Of a stretch of DNA of 64,000 nt, positions 42,524 to 51,421 are shown one piece after another. The DNA lies in assembly GCA_040218145.1 (NCBI GenBank), contig JAVJQK010000134.1, positions 1-64,000 on the forward strand. The letters are read 5' to 3'. Position 1 is the first letter of the stretch. Each line of letters opens with the position of its first letter. The stretch comes from Sandaracinaceae bacterium. Lineage in GTDB: Bacteria > Myxococcota_A > Polyangia > Polyangiales > Sandaracinaceae. The notes under the pieces are model-generated. The model searched no databases. It saw nothing but the letters and a program-made list of their open reading frames with translations, and had not been told where the DNA came from. The translations under genes were made by a program, and so were the position numbers.

Positions 42524-42618
42524 AGCGCGCCCGAGACTGGCGGGTGGGAGAGGCGGCGCAGGTTGCGCACATTGCTCCTTTACCGTGAGTGCGTACCTCG
42601 CTCCGGCTGGGGGGCACG

Positions 42619-44274
42619 ATGGAGACGCGAGATCTTCGAGACGCGGCGGGGGACCTCGTCGTCGACACGGACGTTTGCATCGTCGGGACGGGGCCGGCGG
42701 GGATCGCGGTGGCGCTCGAGGTCGCGCGGAGCGGCGCGCGGGTGGTGCTGCTCGAAGGCGGCGGGCGCTCGCGGGAGCCCGACACGCAGGCCCTCTACGA
42801 CCTGGAGTCGGTCGGCCACCCGTGGGGCGTGGAGGGGGCGGAGCGACGCGTGCGCGTGCTGGGCGGGTCGTCCACCGCGTGGTCGGGGCGCTGCGCGACC
42901 TTCTCGCCCATGGAGCTCCGCGCCCGCTCCTGGATCCTCGAGTCGGGCTGGCCGCTGTCGCCGGACGCGCTCGCGCCGCACCTCGAGCGCGCGGCGAAGC
43001 TGCTCGGGCTCGGCCCGCTCTTCGATGAAGACCCCGACGCCGCGTGGGACCGGTTCGGGGTCTCGCCGCCGACGCCGCGCCTCGACCCGGGACGACTCCG
43101 CACCCGGCTGTGGCAGTTCAGCCGCAACGGGGAGGGCGGCTACGTCGACGCGGCGCGTGACCTGATGCCGCGCCTCGACGTGCACCGGAAGGTCAATGTG
43201 TACCTGCACGCGAACGTGACGCGCGTGTTGAGCTCCGAGGGCGGGCGGGTGACCGGCGTGCGCGCCGCGAGCCTCGGAGGGCCGCAGCTCTGGGTGCGCG
43301 CGCCGCGGGTGGTGCTCGCGTGCGGTGGGCTCGAGAACGCGCGCCTCTTGCTGGCCTCGGACGATCGTCGCCCCGAGGGCCTCGGCAACGGGCACGACCT
43401 CGTGGGCCGCTATCTCCAGGAGCACCCGTCGCCCGTGCTGGGGACCTTCGCGCCGCGCGACGCGGAGCGCGTGCTCGATCGGCTCGGGCACTACTGGCTC
43501 GATGGATCCGGCGGTCGCCACGTCTACGCGGTGGGCGTCGGTCTCCCGGCGCGCGTCCAGGAGCGACTCGGCCTGCCGAGCGCGGTGGCCTACGTGAACG
43601 CGGAGCTGCGCGAGGACGCGGCCTGGCTCTCGCTGCGGCGGCTCGCGCGCGCCGACCTGGGCCCCTCCGAGCGGGCCAAGGAGGCGTGGAACGTGGTCCG
43701 CCGACCGCGGGAGCTGCTCGGCGCCGTCCTGCGACGCGCGCGGCATCGTCCCGAGATCCTCCCGGTGCGCCGCCTCTCGATGGTGTGCAACCCCGAGCCG
43801 ATCCCGAGCCCCGAGAGCCGCGTGACGCTGGCGCGGCGAAGGGACGCGCTCGGCGTGCCGCTCCTGCGCGTGGACTGGCGCATCGACTCCCGAGGGCGCG
43901 ACGCCTCGCTCGCGATGCTCGGCGCGCTCGAGCGGGAGCTGCCGCGGCTGGGCCTGCCGCGGCTGACGCCCAGCGACTGGACCCAGGACCGGGCGGACTG
44001 GCGCGCCGCGTTCGTCGATCACGCGCACCCGATGGGGACCACGCGCATGGCCTCGAGCCCTCGCCGCGGGGTGGTCGACGAAGACGGCCAGGTGCACGAC
44101 GTGCCGGGGCTGTTCGTGGCCGGGGCGTCGGTGTTCCCGACGGGCGGCACGGCCCACCCCACGCTGATGATCGCCGCGCTCGCGAGCCGCCTCGGCGCTC
44201 ACGTGCGGGCGCTCGTCGAGGCCGAGGTGAGCCCGCAGGTGAAGTCGACGGAGCGCGTGGCGCACGTGGCCTGA
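42619..44274 (+). CDS. GMC-type FAD-dependent oxidoreductase
   Basis: Encodes 551 residues from the ATG at 42619 with a G-rich site just upstream; a GTG at 42589 is possible. FAD-binding DVCIVGTGPAGIAVALEVAR is near the N-terminus, VLGGSSTAWSGRC follows, and the C-terminal catalytic part has VDHAHPMGTTRMASSP and GGTAHPTLMIAALASRLG. The usual active-site pair is His/His or His/Asn; here both motifs carry His. Family members oxidise primary or secondary alcohols, including sugars and cyclitols. Inositol oxidation is an attractive but unproven fit to its neighbours. Confidence 0.93.
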   Translation: METRDLRDAAGDLVVDTDVCIVGTGPAGIAVALEVARSGARVVLLEGGGRSREPDTQALYDLESVGHPWGVEGAERRVRVLGGSSTAWSGRCATFSPMELRARSWILESGWPLSPDALAPHLERAAKLLGLGPLFDEDPDAAWDRFGVSPPTPRLDPGRLRTRLWQFSRNGEGGYVDAARDLMPRLDVHRKVNVYLHANVTRVLSSEGGRVTGVRAASLGGPQLWVRAPRVVLACGGLENARLLLASDDRRPEGLGNGHDLVGRYLQEHPSPVLGTFAPRDAERVLDRLGHYWLDGSGGRHVYAVGVGLPARVQERLGLPSAVAYVNAELREDAAWLSLRRLARADLGPSERAKEAWNVVRRPRELLGAVLRRARHRPEILPVRRLSMVCNPEPIPSPESRVTLARRRDALGVPLLRVDWRIDSRGRDASLAMLGALERELPRLGLPRLTPSDWTQDRADWRAAFVDHAHPMGTTRMASSPRRGVVDEDGQVHDVPGLFVAGASVFPTGGTAHPTLMIAALASRLGAHVRALVEAEVSPQVKSTERVAHVA

Positions 44275-44334
44275 CACGCCGCGCTCCTCGCTTTGAAATA
44301 GCCTCCCGACGCGATACGTACGCGTGGGGAGCCG

Positions 44335-45282
44335 ATGGGACTGAAGGACGGAGCGAAGGCGGTGGCGGGCAAGGCGGTCTCGCTCCCGAAGGCGACGGTG
44401 GTCGGCTTCTGGAAGGGGCTCGCCTATCCCTTCAAGGGCGCCAAGCTCGTCTTCTTCCAGCACCCGAAGCTCGCGCGCTTCTGGATCGTGCCGATCCTCA
44501 TCACCGTCGTGCTCCTGACGGGCGCGCTGTGGGGAGGCTGGGCCGCGCACGAGAGCGTGACGGACTGGATCTGGGCCGATCCCACCGACGCGGCGAACGC
44601 GCTCAAGGCCATCGCGACCGAGAGCCTGAAGGACAAGCCGCGCGACAAGCTCCTGGTCCTGGCCACCGAGCCGGGCTTCTGGGCCGAGGCCGGGCACTGG
44701 GCGCACTCCGCGCTCGAGGTCCTGATCCTGTTGGTGCTGTGGACGGTCGGCATCCTCGCCGTGGTCATGCTCACCAACGTCGTGGCGGCTCCCTTCAACG
44801 ACTTCCTCAGCGAGGAGGTCGAGCGCATCGTCACCGGCAAGCAGGGGCCCCCGTTCTCGCTGAAGGTGATCCTGCGCGACACCGTGCGCACGGTCGGGCT
44901 GGAGATCCTCAAACTCGTCATCTACGCGATGATCATGATCCCGCTGTTCTTGCTGGCGCAGCTCCTGCCGGCCGTGGGTCACGTCATCTACTCGGTGTTC
45001 GCGTTCCTGTTCACGGCGCTCTACTTCGCCGTCGACTACCTCGACTGGCCCGCGTCGCGTCGGAACCGCTCCGTCACCTACCGGTTCGGGCTGCTGACCG
45101 ACCACTTCATGCCGATGTTCGGCTTCGGCACCGGGGTGTGGCTGTTCCTGTTCATCCCGCTGGTGAACCTGCTCTTCATGCCCGCCGCGGTGGCGGGCGG
45201 GACGCTGCTGTTCCTGGACGTCGAGGGCCGCGCGCTCGGACCCGACCCCGCCGCGGACGCGACCTCCGAACAGAGCGGCTGA
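44335..45282 (+). CDS. EI24/CysZ-like membrane protein
   Basis: Encodes 315 residues. The N-terminal ~40 residues include GFWKGLAYPFKGAKLVFFQH, then PKLARFWIVP, the typical opening of EI24-domain proteins. Membrane segments: VPILITVVLLTGALWGGW, SALEVLILLVLWTVGILAVV, LEILKLVIYAMIMIPLFLLA and FLFIPLVNLLFMPAAVAGGT. NVVAAPFNDFLSEEVE is a family landmark. CysZ relatives import sulfate, but for EI24-type proteins in these bacteria the role is unknown. It is last in the co-directional series. Confidence 0.85.
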   Translation: MGLKDGAKAVAGKAVSLPKATVVGFWKGLAYPFKGAKLVFFQHPKLARFWIVPILITVVLLTGALWGGWAAHESVTDWIWADPTDAANALKAIATESLKDKPRDKLLVLATEPGFWAEAGHWAHSALEVLILLVLWTVGILAVVMLTNVVAAPFNDFLSEEVERIVTGKQGPPFSLKVILRDTVRTVGLEILKLVIYAMIMIPLFLLAQLLPAVGHVIYSVFAFLFTALYFAVDYLDWPASRRNRSVTYRFGLLTDHFMPMFGFGTGVWLFLFIPLVNLLFMPAAVAGGTLLFLDVEGRALGPDPAADATSEQSG

Positions 45283-45418
45283 ATCTTTCGGGTTTCGGGG
45301 CGTCGATGTCGGTCGTACCCCGCTTGAGGGGGCGTCCGGCCGCAGATATGCTCCCCGGGCGCCGACGGGGGCTCGTGCGCAGGCCCCAACGTTTTCGGGC
45401 TGGGTCTTGGAGGACCTC

Positions 45419-46417
45419 ATGAGGAGAAAGACCATCGTCAACCTCACGGTGATCGCGAGCTTGCTCTGCCTGCTCGCCGTCACCGTGGAAGCGCAGCGCG
45501 GCCGCCGCGGCCGACGCGGGAGCCGTCAGGCGAGTCAGCAGCCGCAGGCCGCCCCGAACAGCGAGGCCATCGCGGGCGCGCTGGGCGACCTGCGCTGGGG
45601 CATGGAGCCACGGGCGGTGCACCAGTACTTCTCGAACCGCATCCAGGAGCGCTACCGGGCGCGTCTCTCGAAGGCGCCCGGCGCGATCGAGGAGGACCGC
45701 ATCCGCCGGGAGCAGTCGGACGAGATCCGTCGCCTGCGCGAGAGCTACGTGCGCTTCGACGGAGAGCGCAGCGGCTGGGACCTCTCGTTCCTCCGCGGCG
45801 AGTTCACCCACGGCAACCGCGAGTCGATGCTCGTCTACCGCGACGAGAACTCGCAGAACTTCTACTTCTTCATCAACGGCCGACTGTGGAAGTGGTTCAA
45901 GGCGTTCGACGCCAGCGTCTTCCACGGCCAGAGCTTCGAGCAGTTCGCCACCGCCGTGCAGGGCCGCTTCGGAGAGGGTCGCGAGCAGTCGGGCGAGTCC
46001 GGCGGCCGGCCCCAGCACTGGCTGGAGTGGCAGGACGCGAACACGCGCCTCCGCGCCATCGACCAGACCCGGTTCTACGGCTTCTACTGCCTCGTCTTCG
46101 AGGACAAGGGCACGCTGAATCGGCTGGACGAGCTGCGGACGAACACCATCGAGTCCGGGCAGGGGGATGGCCACGCGCTGGTCGACTCCGTGCTGCTCCC
46201 GGAGGATGGCGAGACGGGCAGCTCGGGCGACGGCAACGCCGACATCGCCGATCGGATCACGGGGCGCATCCGACGCCGCCAGCAGGCGCCCGAGGGCTCG
46301 ACCGGCTCTCGGGGCCGCTCCGGGTCGAGCGGCTCCAGCTCGGGGTCGAGCGGCAGCTCCGGGTCGAGCGGCTCGCGCGGCTCGAGCGGCGGTGGGCTCG
46401 ACCTGTCGGATCTCTGA
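45419..46417 (+). CDS. Secreted protein of unknown function with Ser/Gly-rich tail
   Basis: Encodes 332 residues. The ATG has an ideal GGAGG 5 nt upstream. Signal peptide: MRRKTIVNLTVIASLLCLLA, then VTVEAQR. After a basic, Gln-rich segment, residues ~45-235 form a folded domain: LGDLRWGMEPRAVHQYFSNR, LRESYVRFDGERSGWDLSFL, SQNFYFFINGRLWKWFKAFD and FEQFATAVQGRFGEG. The end is a long RGRSGSSGSS-type repeat and LDLSDL. I recognise no family. A strong terminator follows 25 bp after the stop. Confidence 0.75.
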   Translation: MRRKTIVNLTVIASLLCLLAVTVEAQRGRRGRRGSRQASQQPQAAPNSEAIAGALGDLRWGMEPRAVHQYFSNRIQERYRARLSKAPGAIEEDRIRREQSDEIRRLRESYVRFDGERSGWDLSFLRGEFTHGNRESMLVYRDENSQNFYFFINGRLWKWFKAFDASVFHGQSFEQFATAVQGRFGEGREQSGESGGRPQHWLEWQDANTRLRAIDQTRFYGFYCLVFEDKGTLNRLDELRTNTIESGQGDGHALVDSVLLPEDGETGSSGDGNADIADRITGRIRRRQQAPEGSTGSRGRSGSSGSSSGSSGSSGSSGSRGSSGGGLDLSDL

Positions 46418-46442
46418 CCGGTCCGCTGCTCCCATCTCCCGA

Positions 46443-46471
46443 GGGGACGGCGTGTCACGCCGTCCCCTTTT
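46443..46471 (+). terminator. Rho-independent terminator
   Basis: GGGGACGGCGT (46443-46453) pairs perfectly with ACGCCGTCCCC (46457-46467) around a 3-nt loop, followed by TTTT. It lies 25 bp after the secreted-protein stop and is the cleanest terminator in the window. Confidence 0.9.
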
Positions 46472-46570
46472 CGCGTCTCGTCGCCAATTCGTCCGCTGAC
46501 GGTGTCGCTGTTCGTTTTCCGTGGTCGCAATGCGAGACGCACTTCCGTACAATCGCGGGAGAGGACGGTC

Positions 46571-47419
46571 TTGCCGCGTTTTCGACTGCGATTCCTGCTC
46601 CAGGAGTTCGATCTGGTGGGTCCCGAGGTGGTCCTGGGGCGGAGCCCCGACTGCCACATCACCATCGAAGATCCGCTGATCTCGCGCCGACACGCGAAGA
46701 TCTCGATCCGCGAGGAAGAGGCGAAGATCGCCGACCTCGGGAGCCGGAACGGCGTGCGCGTGAACGGTCGCTCCATCGACGAGGAGCACGTCCTCTCGGA
46801 CGGAGACCGGATCCGCCTCGGCACCCAGGAGCTGCTCTTCAGCGTCGTGCGGCGCAAGGATCGGCCGGCCCGGCCGACGGGCTACATGCGGGTCTGCCAC
46901 AGCTGCGGCACCCCGTACCCCGAGGGCAGCCCGAGCTGCCCCCACTGCGGCGCGCCGGCCCTCGAGGAGGAGGACACGGTCAGCGGCATGATGGTGGAGC
47001 CGCGGCGCAACTGGACCTTCCAGCTGCTCGGAGAGGTCATCGAGCGAGCCCTGTCGACGGGGCGCGCGGCCGAGGCCGACCGCCTCATGAGGCGCGCGGC
47101 CAAGGAGGTCGACGACCGGCTCTCCGCGGGCGAGCGGCTCGACACCGAGCACATCTCGATGATCTCCAGCTTCGCGGTGCGGCTCGCGCGCCTCGTCGGT
47201 GGGAGCGAGTGGGTCGCGTGGGCGCTGACGCTGCACCGCCGGCAAGGCAAGATGCTCTCGGACGAGGTGATCGACAGGCTCGCGGAGATCGATCTGTCGT
47301 CGCTGCCCGACGTGCCCGTGGTGCTCGAGAGCTACGTGGGCTGGTACAAGACGAGCCCGCCCGCGGCGCCGAGCCCGGACCTCGCGCGCCTGGCTCGCCT
47401 CGAGCAGATGCTCGGCTGA
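46571..47419 (+). CDS. FHA-domain protein with zinc ribbon
   Basis: Encodes 282 residues from a TTG at 46571 that matches the start of its paralogue at 48261 and has GAGGA 6 nt upstream; a start at 46502 is also open. The N-terminal FHA domain has VVLGRSPDCHITIEDPLISR, RHAKI and DLGSRNGVRVNG, with the phosphothreonine-binding Arg, Ser, His and Asn intact. Then comes a zinc ribbon (CHSCGTPYPEGSPSCPHCG), and a ~150-residue helical domain shared with the paralogue. It probably binds phosphorylated partners of Ser/Thr kinases. Confidence 0.92.
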   Translation: MPRFRLRFLLQEFDLVGPEVVLGRSPDCHITIEDPLISRRHAKISIREEEAKIADLGSRNGVRVNGRSIDEEHVLSDGDRIRLGTQELLFSVVRRKDRPARPTGYMRVCHSCGTPYPEGSPSCPHCGAPALEEEDTVSGMMVEPRRNWTFQLLGEVIERALSTGRAAEADRLMRRAAKEVDDRLSAGERLDTEHISMISSFAVRLARLVGGSEWVAWALTLHRRQGKMLSDEVIDRLAEIDLSSLPDVPVVLESYVGWYKTSPPAAPSPDLARLARLEQMLG

Positions 47420-47454
47420 GCCCGGAGCCCGCCTGACCCGAGAGGCTGCGGCGC

Positions 47455-48261
47455 TCAGGCGCCGACGACCCGCTCGATGCCTTCCAGCCGCTGCAGCAGG
47501 AAGCGCTGACTCGGGGTGAGCGAGTCGGCGCGGCCGCGGAGGTTGGTCATGTACGACTTGAAGTGCTTGCCGCCCGGATAGCGGATGCGGCGCACCAGGT
47601 CGTGGAGGCGACCGATCGCGTCTGCGTCGAGCAGCTTGTTCGAGGCGTCGTGGATCTGGAAGACCCAGTCGAGCCAGGCGCTCTTCTTGGTGCCCTCGGC
47701 GAGCTTCAGCGCGTAGCTCGTGGCCGCGAACAGGCGCTGGTCCGAGGGCGCCTTGCCGGCCTGGGCTTCATCGAGCATGGCCGTCAGCTTCTTGCCCAGC
47801 ATGCGCTCCGCTTCCTCGAAGCGCCCGAGCGCGAGGGCCTTGTCGGCGATGCGGTCGAGCACCGACTCGGTGCGGTTGACGGTCTGCTCGTCCGGCGTCG
47901 CCTGCGGGTTCAGCACGGGCAGGTCGAGCGTCATGCCGGCCAGGGTGGGGCGGCTGCCGCGGTCGCGCGGCTCCTCACCCTGGACCTGCACGAGGAGGAG
48001 CTCCTGGGCGCCGATGACGACGCGATCCAGGTGCGAGAGCGTCTTGAGGCCCGAGATGGTCTCGCCGTTGACCTGGACGCCGTTCCGGCTGCCGAGGTCC
48101 TCGACCTTCACGTCGCTCGAGCCCACGTGGAAGACGGCGTGGCGACGCGACACGAGCGCGTCGTCGAGGGCGAGGTGGCAGCTCGAAGAGCGGCCGACCA
48201 CGAAGTCGCCCGTCGGCATCTCGAGATCGGTGCTTTGGTATCGAAGCCGAAAGCGCGCCAC
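47455..48261 (-). CDS. FHA-domain protein, paralogue of the convergent neighbour
   Basis: Encodes 268 residues from a GTG. The FHA domain has FVVGRSSSCHLALDDALVSR, RHAVF and DLGSRNGVQVNGETI, all binding residues present. It lacks the zinc ribbon found in the neighbour. The C-terminal helical half (DRIADKALALGRFEEAERML, then GKKLTAMLDEA, SAWLDWVFQIHDASNKLLDA) parallels the neighbour's second half, so both likely arose by duplication. The two genes end 35 bp apart, tail to tail. The role is inferred to be phospho-dependent signalling. Confidence 0.92.
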   Translation of the reverse strand: MARFRLRYQSTDLEMPTGDFVVGRSSSCHLALDDALVSRRHAVFHVGSSDVKVEDLGSRNGVQVNGETISGLKTLSHLDRVVIGAQELLLVQVQGEEPRDRGSRPTLAGMTLDLPVLNPQATPDEQTVNRTESVLDRIADKALALGRFEEAERMLGKKLTAMLDEAQAGKAPSDQRLFAATSYALKLAEGTKKSAWLDWVFQIHDASNKLLDADAIGRLHDLVRRIRYPGGKHFKSYMTNLRGRADSLTPSQRFLLQRLEGIERVVGA

Positions 48262-48300
48262 GCGGCTCCTCTCCCGTCGGACGCTAACACCAAAGACCGA

Positions 48301-48330
48301 CGGCCTCCAAGGATTGCTCCCGGGAGGCCG
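48301..48330 (-). terminator. Possible hairpin between FHA and Pro-rich genes
   Basis: CGGCCTCC (48301-48308) pairs with GGAGGCCG (48323-48330) with a 14-nt loop. It lies just downstream of the minus-strand gene ending at 48364, so it could terminate that gene. The T-run on the minus strand is poor, so the call is weak. Confidence 0.35.
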
Positions 48331-48363
48331 TTCGAATCGCTCGGCGGCGCTGGCCGCCTCTCG

Positions 48364-49626
48364 CTACTCCGTCCGGCGAACCGGCGCGCCGGCTTCCGTC
48401 AGCGCGGCGCTGATGGCCTGCATCAGCCGGCCCTGGATCTCGACCGTCGAGTCGATCTTGAGCTTCAGCTCGCGGATCTTCAGGAGGTACTGACCGAACG
48501 CGCCGGTCTGCTCGGCGAGCACGCCGCGGCTCGTCTGCCCGTTGATGAGCATCGCGTACTCCGCCGCGTCGGTGATCTCCTGGTCCTCGCCGCCGCTGAA
48601 GAGCGCGAACTCCCGGCCCTGTCCGCCGCGCGTCGCGCGCGCCATGACGTTGCCCTCGGTCCCCTCGGAGAGGAACACGAGGCTGCCGAAGATCCGGCCG
48701 TCCTCGGCGCGCGTGACCACGGCGCCGTACTGGGTGTTCGCCTGCTCGGCGATCTCCGTGGCCGTGCGGTCCAGCTCCTCGCGGCGCGCCTCGGGGAGCG
48801 TCTGCGCGGCCAGCGAGCTGAACTCGTGCCAGAGCGAGTCGATGTTCAGCGCGTACTGGAACAGGTCGTTGACCGTGTTCGCCTGGAGCGCGTTGTAGTT
48901 CTTGCCCGTGAAGTGGCTCAGCTCGAACGGCTTCTCGAGCGCGCGGAGCGCCTCGACCGCCTCGTAGCTCACCGCGGGGGCCGTGCCCTCCGCCTGGTTG
49001 CCAGCCGCGGCCTCGACCATGGCGTCGATGTGACCCTGGGCGGCCGTGACGGTGCTCGCGGCCTCGTCGACCGACGCGTAGACGTCCTGCGCGTCCGACA
49101 CGGTCTTGTCGAAGATCTTGTTGTTCTCGTAGGTCGAGCCGCCGAAGAAGCCGACCGCCGCGCCGACGGCGACGCAGACCACGCCGACGATGACCACGGC
49201 CATGCGCTTGCCCTTGCCGACCTCCTGGTCGGTGACGAGCTTGTCGTCGAACTCGAGCTTGACGACCTGCTGCGAGGGAGCCGCGCCGGCGCCGGCCGAG
49301 AACGGGTCCGCGGGCTGCGCGGGGGCGGGCTGTGAGGGCTGCTGGGGCCGCGCGAACGGCGGGGGGGCGACGTCGCCGCCCGGGATGCCGCCGCCGATGC
49401 CGGCCGGGGGGGCCGCCACACCGGGGGGCGGCGTGACGCCGCCCTTGGCCGCGGGAGCGCGGCTCGCGGGAGCCTCGGCCTGCGCGCCACCCAGGTTGGG
49501 CGGCGGGACGGCGCCACCGGCACCACCCGCGCCCGGAGCCGGCGCGCCGCCGCCCTGGGTCTTGGGGGTGATGGTGCGCCCGAGGCGGGCTCTCAGATCC
49601 CTCTTCTTCTTGGGCTTGTCTGCCAT
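48364..49626 (-). CDS. Pro/Gly-rich membrane protein of unknown function
   Basis: Encodes 420 residues. Residues 1-~135 are basic then Pro/Ala/Gly-rich and disordered (MADKPKKKRDLRARLGR). One membrane helix (MAVVIVGVVCVAVGAAVGFF) is at ~145-165. The outer ~250 residues are mostly helical: STVTAAQGHIDAMVEAAAGN, YEAVEALRALEKPFELSHF, and an end of ELKLKIDSTVEIQGRLMQAI. I recognise no family. The layout (disordered cytoplasmic head, helix, exported domain) is like phospho-regulated envelope proteins in these bacteria, and an FHA gene follows it on the same strand. Confidence 0.7.
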   Translation of the reverse strand: MADKPKKKRDLRARLGRTITPKTQGGGAPAPGAGGAGGAVPPPNLGGAQAEAPASRAPAAKGGVTPPPGVAAPPAGIGGGIPGGDVAPPPFARPQQPSQPAPAQPADPFSAGAGAAPSQQVVKLEFDDKLVTDQEVGKGKRMAVVIVGVVCVAVGAAVGFFGGSTYENNKIFDKTVSDAQDVYASVDEAASTVTAAQGHIDAMVEAAAGNQAEGTAPAVSYEAVEALRALEKPFELSHFTGKNYNALQANTVNDLFQYALNIDSLWHEFSSLAAQTLPEARREELDRTATEIAEQANTQYGAVVTRAEDGRIFGSLVFLSEGTEGNVMARATRGGQGREFALFSGGEDQEITDAAEYAMLINGQTSRGVLAEQTGAFGQYLLKIRELKLKIDSTVEIQGRLMQAISAALTEAGAPVRRTE

Positions 49627-49925
49627 GTGTGGGGCCTCGGCCTCTGCCTTCTTCAGGACTTGTCGGTTCTAGGCTCTGACGAGCCGCTCGTGGTCATCCC
49701 CACCGGACTGGCCTCGCCCCCCGCCGCGCGACACCACCTCGTGCCGACCCACGTCGAAGGCTCATCCGAGCTGGGATGGTGGACGATTTTGGACGCCGGA
49801 ACGTATCCGCGCGCTGCGCGGAGTGTCAAGCCTCGGACTCGTATCACGATCTCCCGGAAGGCGCGAACGATCCAGCCCAGGCGGAACCCCGCACGCGGCC
49901 CGAGTCTGCTACCTTCGCGCTCCCC
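49627..49925. other. Divergent intergenic region, no gene seen
   Basis: About 300 bp between the divergent starts at 49626 and 49926. It should hold promoters for both, but I see no clear -35/-10 pair or palindrome. An in-frame upstream start at 49776 would add 50 residues to the hydrolase; these look non-coding and are not conserved with the hydrolase fold. Confidence 0.5.
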
Positions 49926-50813
49926 ATGAAGCGCCTCGAGGTCGAAGAGCACAGGGTCGCGTCGTTCGATGACACGGAGCTGGCCTACCACGTGGTCGGA
50001 GAGGGCGCGCCGGTGCTCCTCGCCAATGGCCTGGGCGGGAGCTGGCGCGCTTGGAGTCACCAGCTGGAGTACTTCCGGGACCGCTACCAGTTCGTGTCCT
50101 GGGACTACCGAGGGCTCTATCGCTCGGGGCGCCCCCCGGACGCGGACGCCGTCGACATCGCCGATCACGCCGAGGACGCGATCGCGGTGATGGACGCGGC
50201 GGGCATCACGTCGACGGCCATCTTCGGCTGGTCGATGGGCGTGCAGGTGGCCCTGGAGATCTTCCGGCGCGCGCCGGACCGGGTCCGCGCGCTGGTGCTC
50301 GTCAACGGCGTGGCCGGCTCCCCCTGGACCACGGCCTTTCGGTCCGCCCGCATCGGCGCGCTCATCCCGCCCGTGCTGTCCCTTCTGCGCACCGTGCCGA
50401 GCCTGACCCAGGCGGCGACCGAGCGCTTCATGCAGATGCCCGAGACGGTCACGTGGGCCAAGCGGGTCGGTCTGGCCGGCCAGACGCTGGACGAGGAGAT
50501 CTTCCACCAGCTCGCGTCCTCGTTCGTCGACCTCGACATGGACCTCTACCTCCACACCCTCGAGCGCCTCGGCCAGCACGACGCCAAGGACGTGCTCGAG
50601 ACGCTGGACGTGCCGGTGCTGGTCATCACCGGGGACCGCGACCTGTTCACGCCGCGCGCGGCGGCGGAGCAGATGGTGCGCGACGTGCGCGGGGCGGAGC
50701 TCCTCGTGGTGCCCGGCGGCACGCACTACGTCGCGGTCGAGTACCCCGAGCTGGTGAACCTCCGCATCGAGAAGTTCCTCCGGGAGCGGGGCTATGTGGC
50801 GAGCGCTCTGTAG
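49926..50813 (+). CDS. Alpha/beta hydrolase
   Basis: Encodes 295 residues. The fold and triad are clear: oxyanion strand VLLANGLGGSWRAW, nucleophile Ser in IFGWSMGVQVALE, Asp in ITGDRDLFTPRAA, and His in VPGGTHYVAVEYP. This is the usual pattern of esterases and haloalkane/epoxide-type hydrolases; the substrate cannot be read. It overlaps the next lipoprotein gene by 20 nt, so the two are coupled. Confidence 0.9.
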   Translation: MKRLEVEEHRVASFDDTELAYHVVGEGAPVLLANGLGGSWRAWSHQLEYFRDRYQFVSWDYRGLYRSGRPPDADAVDIADHAEDAIAVMDAAGITSTAIFGWSMGVQVALEIFRRAPDRVRALVLVNGVAGSPWTTAFRSARIGALIPPVLSLLRTVPSLTQAATERFMQMPETVTWAKRVGLAGQTLDEEIFHQLASSFVDLDMDLYLHTLERLGQHDAKDVLETLDVPVLVITGDRDLFTPRAAAEQMVRDVRGAELLVVPGGTHYVAVEYPELVNLRIEKFLRERGYVASAL

Positions 50814-51366
50814 CCTCCTGCTCCTGCTCCCGCTGATGCCGGGGTGTGGAGAGGAGGAGGCCATCACGCCCCCCAACCTCGCGGCGGACGTCGAGGCTCT
50901 GCGGCTCGTCATGATCCAGGACCCCGCGCACCAGCCGCTCGAGGAGATGGAGCGCGTGGCGGAGGACCGCCCCTACGAGGCGGCGCGGCTGCTGCGCACG
51001 GGGGTGATCCCGGCCGCTGAGCGGCAGCTCGCCCGCGCCGAGGCCGTCTCGGTGCGCACCGACGAGGGCGGGCAGCTCAAGCGTCGCCTCGCGCGCGCCT
51101 ACCGGGATCGGGTGGCCGCCCTGCGCGACTACCGAGAGGTGCTGGAGGACGGCGCGCGGGACCCGGACGCGCTGATGGCCGCGCTGCGCGCGCAGTCGGG
51201 CGCGGACCGCGCGGTGCTCGACGTGGACGCGGAGATGGAGCGCCTGGTGTCCACGGCGCCGAGCCCGCCGGTGAATCGCCCCACGGAGGAGGCGCCGGGC
51301 GACGGGGACGACGAGGCGCAGGACTCGCCTCGCGAACCGCAGGGACCGCGCCTCCCGCGCCGTTGA
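50794..51366 (+). CDS. Predicted lipoprotein, helical
   Basis: Encodes 190 residues, starting within the hydrolase gene. [18 protein letters not shown] is a lipoprotein signal (lipobox MPGC). The mature protein is highly charged and helical: [40 protein letters not shown], with a disordered acidic/Pro C-terminus. No family is recognised. It is followed 55 bp later by trpG. Confidence 0.75.
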   Translation: MWRALCSLLLLLPLMPGCGEEEAITPPNLAADVEALRLVMIQDPAHQPLEEMERVAEDRPYEAARLLRTGVIPAAERQLARAEAVSVRTDEGGQLKRRLARAYRDRVAALRDYREVLEDGARDPDALMAALRAQSGADRAVLDVDAEMERLVSTAPSPPVNRPTEEAPGDGDDEAQDSPREPQGPRLPRR

Positions 51367-51421
51367 CGTTTCGGAGCGGCAAACGCTGTGGCGAGGTACT
51401 ACTTCCTATCTGAGAGAGCGC

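Noticed and set aside
49776-49925. N-terminal 50-residue extension of the hydrolase with a CAEC motif
   Set aside because: The hydrolase fold starts at 49926. The extension has a single Cys pair, no second pair for a zinc site, and no ribosome site.
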